Shown here in pieces: positions 6,401 to 8,353 of a stretch of DNA of 8,353 nt; the first letter of the stretch is position 1; every line of letters begins with the position of its first letter. A program made the translations under genes and the position numbers. The DNA lies in the NCBI GenBank assembly GCA_001563965.1, contig LKMS01000061.1:1-8353 (forward strand), read 5' to 3'. Source of the stretch: Haloferacaceae archaeon PL-Br10_E2g29. GTDB lineage: Archaea; Halobacteriota; Halobacteria; Halobacteriales; Haloferacaceae. Under the pieces are notes generated by a model. It saw only the letters and a list, made by a program, of their open reading frames with translations, was not told where the DNA came from and ran no database searches.

Positions 6401-7149
6401 TCGTTACCCTCCTCGCGACTGTCGCCGCTCGATTGTTCCGATGTGCCCTGCGCATCGCCTCCAGTGAAGTTCTCGTCAATAACAACGACGTAGTCCTCGA
6501 CGGTTTCGAAAACCCCGTCGTCGCCCTCGACGTGAATCGTGTTTGCGCCGCTTCCCTGCGTGACGACGATCTCGGTGATTTCGCCGATCCGACCAGCGTG
6601 CTGGCCGTCAACGGCGGTCACGAGTGCGCCCTCCTCGTAGACGAAGTGGGCAACGATCGCTTTGTCCTCGTTGTCGACAACGAGCGAGTCCTTCGTTGCG
6701 TACGCGTCAGCGTCAGCAATCCGGACGTTCGTGCCGTCGTGAAGCGTCAGCTGGAAGTCGCCGCCGGGCACCTGTGTTTTGCGAACGATCTTACCGAGTC
6801 GGCTGTCGGCCGCGTCGCCGTCGATCGGCGTCAGCGCAAGCCGACCGCCCTCGTCGGGGAAGACGCGGTAGTACTCGTCGCGTTCTGGGAACGCAACAAT
6901 GTCGAACATGCCGATCGGACGGCGCTCGTCGGAAACGGCATCACCGTTGACGAGCACGGCGCCCTGATTCAGCGCGTAGCGTGCTTCCTTTTTTGAGTTG
7001 ACGTAGCCCAGCACGTCTCGCAGCAGGACGAGCAGGGGGACGCCGGCTTCACCATGGGGGCCTGCGCCCGCTTTCACGGTGAAGGTGGCCGTCTTCCGCT
7101 CGACGGGCCACGAGTTCGGTACCGAGAGTCGTTTCTGGTGGTTGCTCAT
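6397..7149 (-). CDS. rps4e: 30S ribosomal protein S4e (eS4) with acidic C-terminal tail
   Basis: S4e is a small-subunit protein restricted to archaea and eukaryotes. The 250-residue product starts with the conserved MSNHQKRLSVPNSWPVERKTATFTVKAGAGPH. An S4-type RNA-binding fold follows at about 40-85 (VPLLVLLRDVLGYVNSKKEARYALNQGAVLVNG). The central S4e domain is at about 85-165 (RPIGMFDIVAFPERDEYYRVFPD near its start), and a KOW-like motif at about 175-200 (ALVTAVDGQHAGRIGEI). After the core end VVVIDENFTGG (221-231) comes a hydrophilic tail rich in Glu, Asp, Ser and Gly, ending REEGNE; this looks longer than usual. The ATG at 7149 overlaps the rpl24 stop by four bases, with GGAGG at 7157-7161. 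The stop overlaps rpl5 by four bases. Confidence 0.96.
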   Translation of the reverse strand: MSNHQKRLSVPNSWPVERKTATFTVKAGAGPHGEAGVPLLVLLRDVLGYVNSKKEARYALNQGAVLVNGDAVSDERRPIGMFDIVAFPERDEYYRVFPDEGGRLALTPIDGDAADSRLGKIVRKTQVPGGDFQLTLHDGTNVRIADADAYATKDSLVVDNEDKAIVAHFVYEEGALVTAVDGQHAGRIGEITEIVVTQGSGANTIHVEGDDGVFETVEDYVVVIDENFTGGDAQGTSEQSSGDSREEGNE

Positions 7150-7508
7150 TCGTTGTCCTCCTCGCCGCGGAGTCGGGCTTCACGGCGGTCGTCCTCGAGA
7201 TCCAGTTTAGTCACGGTGACGTTGCTGGCGTCGAGTGGCCGGGGAACCTCTTCCCCATCGGACTTCTCGACGACGACGTCTTCGACGTGAATAACGGCCT
7301 TCTTGAGATCGACCATCAGGACCTCACCTTCAGTGCCGGCGTGGTCGCCGCGCTGCACCTCGACGGTGTCGCCCGCGTTGACGCGGGTACTGCGGCGGCC
7401 ATACTCCTCGCGGAGGTCTGCCGAAAGCGGTGACTGGACCCGTTTGTGTCGCTCGTGAAGCGACTCGGTCGCAGCGGATTTTCGCTGTTTGCGTGGTTGT
7501 CGTGTCAT
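7146..7508 (-). CDS. rpl24: 50S ribosomal protein L24 (uL24, eukaryotic L26 type)
   Basis: L24 is an early-assembling 23S rRNA-binding protein near the exit tunnel. The 120-residue product has a basic N-terminus (TRQPRKQRKSAATESLHERHKRV). It then has the conserved PLSADLREEYGRRSTRVNAGDTVEVQRGDHAGTEGEV (27-63), in which the KOW motif lies at about 43-70, and DGEEVPRPLDASNV (84-97). The end is acidic (GEEDNE). An in-frame TTG at 7517 would add three residues overlapping rpl14, but the ATG at 7508 matches the family N-terminus and is one base after the rpl14 stop. I see no Shine-Dalgarno site before it, so coupling to rpl14 is likely. The stop overlaps rps4e by four bases. Confidence 0.96.
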   Translation of the reverse strand: MTRQPRKQRKSAATESLHERHKRVQSPLSADLREEYGRRSTRVNAGDTVEVQRGDHAGTEGEVLMVDLKKAVIHVEDVVVEKSDGEEVPRPLDASNVTVTKLDLEDDRREARLRGEEDNE

Positions 7509-7509
7509 G

Positions 7510-7908
7510 CTATACAATCATCGTCGCCGTGGATGCAATGCTCCCGAAGCGTTCTGCGACTTCGCGTGCGATTGGGCCCTTGATATCGGTCCCGCGAGGC
7601 TCGCCGTTCTCGTCGATGAGAACCGCGGCGTTGTCCTCGAATTTCACGCGAATGCCGTCAGGTCGGCGGATCGGCTTGCGCTGGCGGACGATAACGGCCT
7701 CCAGCACCTGCCGGCGCATTTCTGGGGTGCCTTTGGTGACCGAGACGGTCACTTTGTCGGCAATCCCCGCTTTGGGGTGTCGGTTCTTCGTGCCTGAGTA
7801 GCCAGCCACGCTGATGACTCGCAGTTCACGCGCGCCAGTGTTGTCGGCACACGTGATCAGCGAGCCGCGTTCGAGTCCCTGCGTGACGTCGGCTTTGAGT
7901 GCCTCCAT
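7510..7908 (-). CDS. rpl14: 50S ribosomal protein L14 (uL14)
   Basis: L14 lies at the subunit interface of the large subunit and contributes to an intersubunit bridge (L23 in eukaryotes). The 132-residue product contains the family pattern GLERGSLITCADNTGARELRVISVAGYSGTKNRHPKAGIADKVTVSVTKG (11-60). This is followed by RRQVLEAVIVRQRKPIRRPDGIRVKFEDNAAVLID (65-99) and GEPRGTDIKGPIAREVAERFGSIASTATMIV at the end. Length and both ends fit archaeal L14. The ATG at 7908 shares one base with the rps17 stop (TGATG). GGAGG at 7918-7922, nine bases upstream, supports the start. Confidence 0.98.
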   Translation of the reverse strand: MEALKADVTQGLERGSLITCADNTGARELRVISVAGYSGTKNRHPKAGIADKVTVSVTKGTPEMRRQVLEAVIVRQRKPIRRPDGIRVKFEDNAAVLIDENGEPRGTDIKGPIAREVAERFGSIASTATMIV

Positions 7909-8252
7909 CAGGCATCGCCTCCAAGCTTCTCGACGACAACGTGGGATTTCGTTTTCGACAGCGGGCGGGTCTCCGCAATTTTCACTTCGTCACCTTCTTC
8001 GAGCGAATCGAGCACGCCGGGAACGTGCGCCGGAATACGGGATCGGCGTTTCATATACCGGTCGTATTTGGGCACGAACACGTCGTACTCTCGCTCGACG
8101 ATGACGGTCTTTGCCATATCCGTCGAGACGACAGTCCCCGTGCGGGTCTGTCCTCTGACGGGAAGTTGTCCGTAGAACGGACACTTCTCGTAGTCGTATG
8201 CCTCCGGGTTTTCTGGTTCCGGGGGCAGGGGTACGTCAAGTCCTATCGCCAT
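7908..8252 (-). CDS. rps17: 30S ribosomal protein S17 (uS17)
   Basis: S17 is a primary 16S rRNA-binding protein (S11 in eukaryotes). The 114-residue product contains the diagnostic archaeal segments CPFYGQLPVRGQ (24-35), STDMAKTVIVEREYDVFVPKYDRYMKRRSRIPAHVPG (43-79) and the C-terminal KIAETRPLSKTKSHVVVEKLGG (91-112), an OB-fold pattern. Residues 6-23 are a proline- and glutamate-rich N-terminal extension. The frame is open upstream to 8339, but the ATG at 8252 begins with the conserved MAIGL. It also has CAGGAG ending at 8260, seven bases upstream. It overlaps the 3' end of rnp1 by ten bases, and its stop shares one base with the rpl14 start. Confidence 0.97.
   Translation of the reverse strand: MAIGLDVPLPPEPENPEAYDYEKCPFYGQLPVRGQTRTGTVVSTDMAKTVIVEREYDVFVPKYDRYMKRRSRIPAHVPGVLDSLEEGDEVKIAETRPLSKTKSHVVVEKLGGDA
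7912..7925 (-). repeat. 14-base direct repeat carrying the rpl14 ribosome binding site (copy 2)
   Basis: CTTGGAGGCGATGC on the minus strand at the end of rps17 contains the GGAGG used by rpl14. It is identical to 1949-1962 but read in another frame, as part of KLGGDA. A 12-base version (6452-6463) also occurs inside rps4e. Confidence 0.6.
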
Positions 8253-8353
8253 TTCGAATCTCCTGTGCGTTGGGTTCGGTCTGCAGGCCGTGAGAGCAGT
8301 CGGCTGCCATCCACCGTAACGTAGACTTCGCCCTCGCATCCGCCCTGCCCAAC
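8243..8353 (-). CDS. rnp1: RNase P protein component 1 (Rpp29/Pop4 family), C-terminal 36 residues only
   Basis: A frame entering at the right edge gives 36 residues before a TAG at 8243-8245. It reads VGQGGCEGEVYVTVDGSR, then LLSRPADRTQRTGDSKWR. The tail (VTVDGSRLLSRPA...RT...GDSKW) matches what I remember of the C-terminus of haloarchaeal Rnp1, the archaeal Rpp29/Pop4 homologue that helps RNase P mature tRNA 5' ends. In haloarchaea rnp1 sits directly upstream of rps17, so position and sequence agree. The Sm-like core domain lies outside the window, so the call rests on the tail and synteny alone. The stop lies inside rps17, giving a ten-base overlap in a different frame. Confidence 0.8.
   Translation of the reverse strand, partial: VGQGGCEGEVYVTVDGSRLLSRPADRTQRTGDSKWR
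8260..8265 (-). promoter_or_regulatory. Shine-Dalgarno site for rps17
   Basis: CAGGAG on the minus strand is seven bases before the rps17 ATG at 8252 and lies within the rnp1 coding end. It fixes the rps17 start despite the ten-base overlap with rnp1 and the open frame continuing to 8339. Confidence 0.75.

Noticed and set aside
7509..7517. TTG start adding three residues to L24
   Set aside because: It would overlap the rpl14 stop with no ribosome binding site, and the family N-terminus fits the ATG at 7508.
8253..8339. N-terminal extension of S17 upstream of 8252
   Set aside because: The extra residues are not S17-like, and the same bases encode the rnp1 tail in another frame.
1..8353. Search for a mobile element, CRISPR array, tRNA, riboswitch, terminator or novel accessory system
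   Set aside because: Every part of the window is covered by conserved ribosomal or Sec genes. I saw no repeat-spacer pattern, inverted terminal repeats, tRNA fold or poly-T terminator outside coding sequence.

Overview
The window is one strand of a haloarchaeal ribosomal protein operon (the archaeal spc-type cluster). All sixteen genes lie on the minus strand, so they read from right to left. Haloarchaeal origin is inferred from three things: a GC-rich sequence with strong GC preference at third codon positions; very acidic, lysine-poor proteins (acidic tails on L15, L24, S4e, L32e); and families absent from bacteria (S4e, L19e, L32e, RNase P component 1) in the archaeal gene order. The L32e carries the N-terminal helix-hairpin-helix extension known from halophiles. 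I could not fix the genus.

Layout in transcription order: the 3' end of rnp1 (8353-8243), then rps17, rpl14, rpl24, rps4e, rpl5, rps14, rps8, rpl6, rpl32e, rpl19e, rpl18, rps5, rpl30, rpl15, and secY, which runs off the left edge only a few codons before its expected end. rps14 (55 residues) is short and was read directly from the sequence.

Packing is extreme. With the chosen starts only seven bases lie between genes (one, one, two, two and one at five junctions); the other ten junctions overlap by 1, 4, 8 or 10 bases. No stretch is free of genes, and I see no promoter, terminator, RNA gene, mobile element or CRISPR array. The promoter and terminator must lie outside the window. Most internal starts have a GGAGG-type Shine-Dalgarno site inside the end of the preceding gene; rpl24, rpl6 and rps8 do not, and probably depend on translational coupling.

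Functionally the genes supply small-subunit proteins (S17, S4e, S14, S8, S5), large-subunit proteins (L14, L24, L5, L6, L32e, L19e, L18, L30, L15), the tRNA-processing RNase P subunit, and the SecY channel that docks at the ribosome exit tunnel. This is conserved housekeeping DNA. I found no new biological system; the observations offered are about gene junctions and lineage-specific protein tails.
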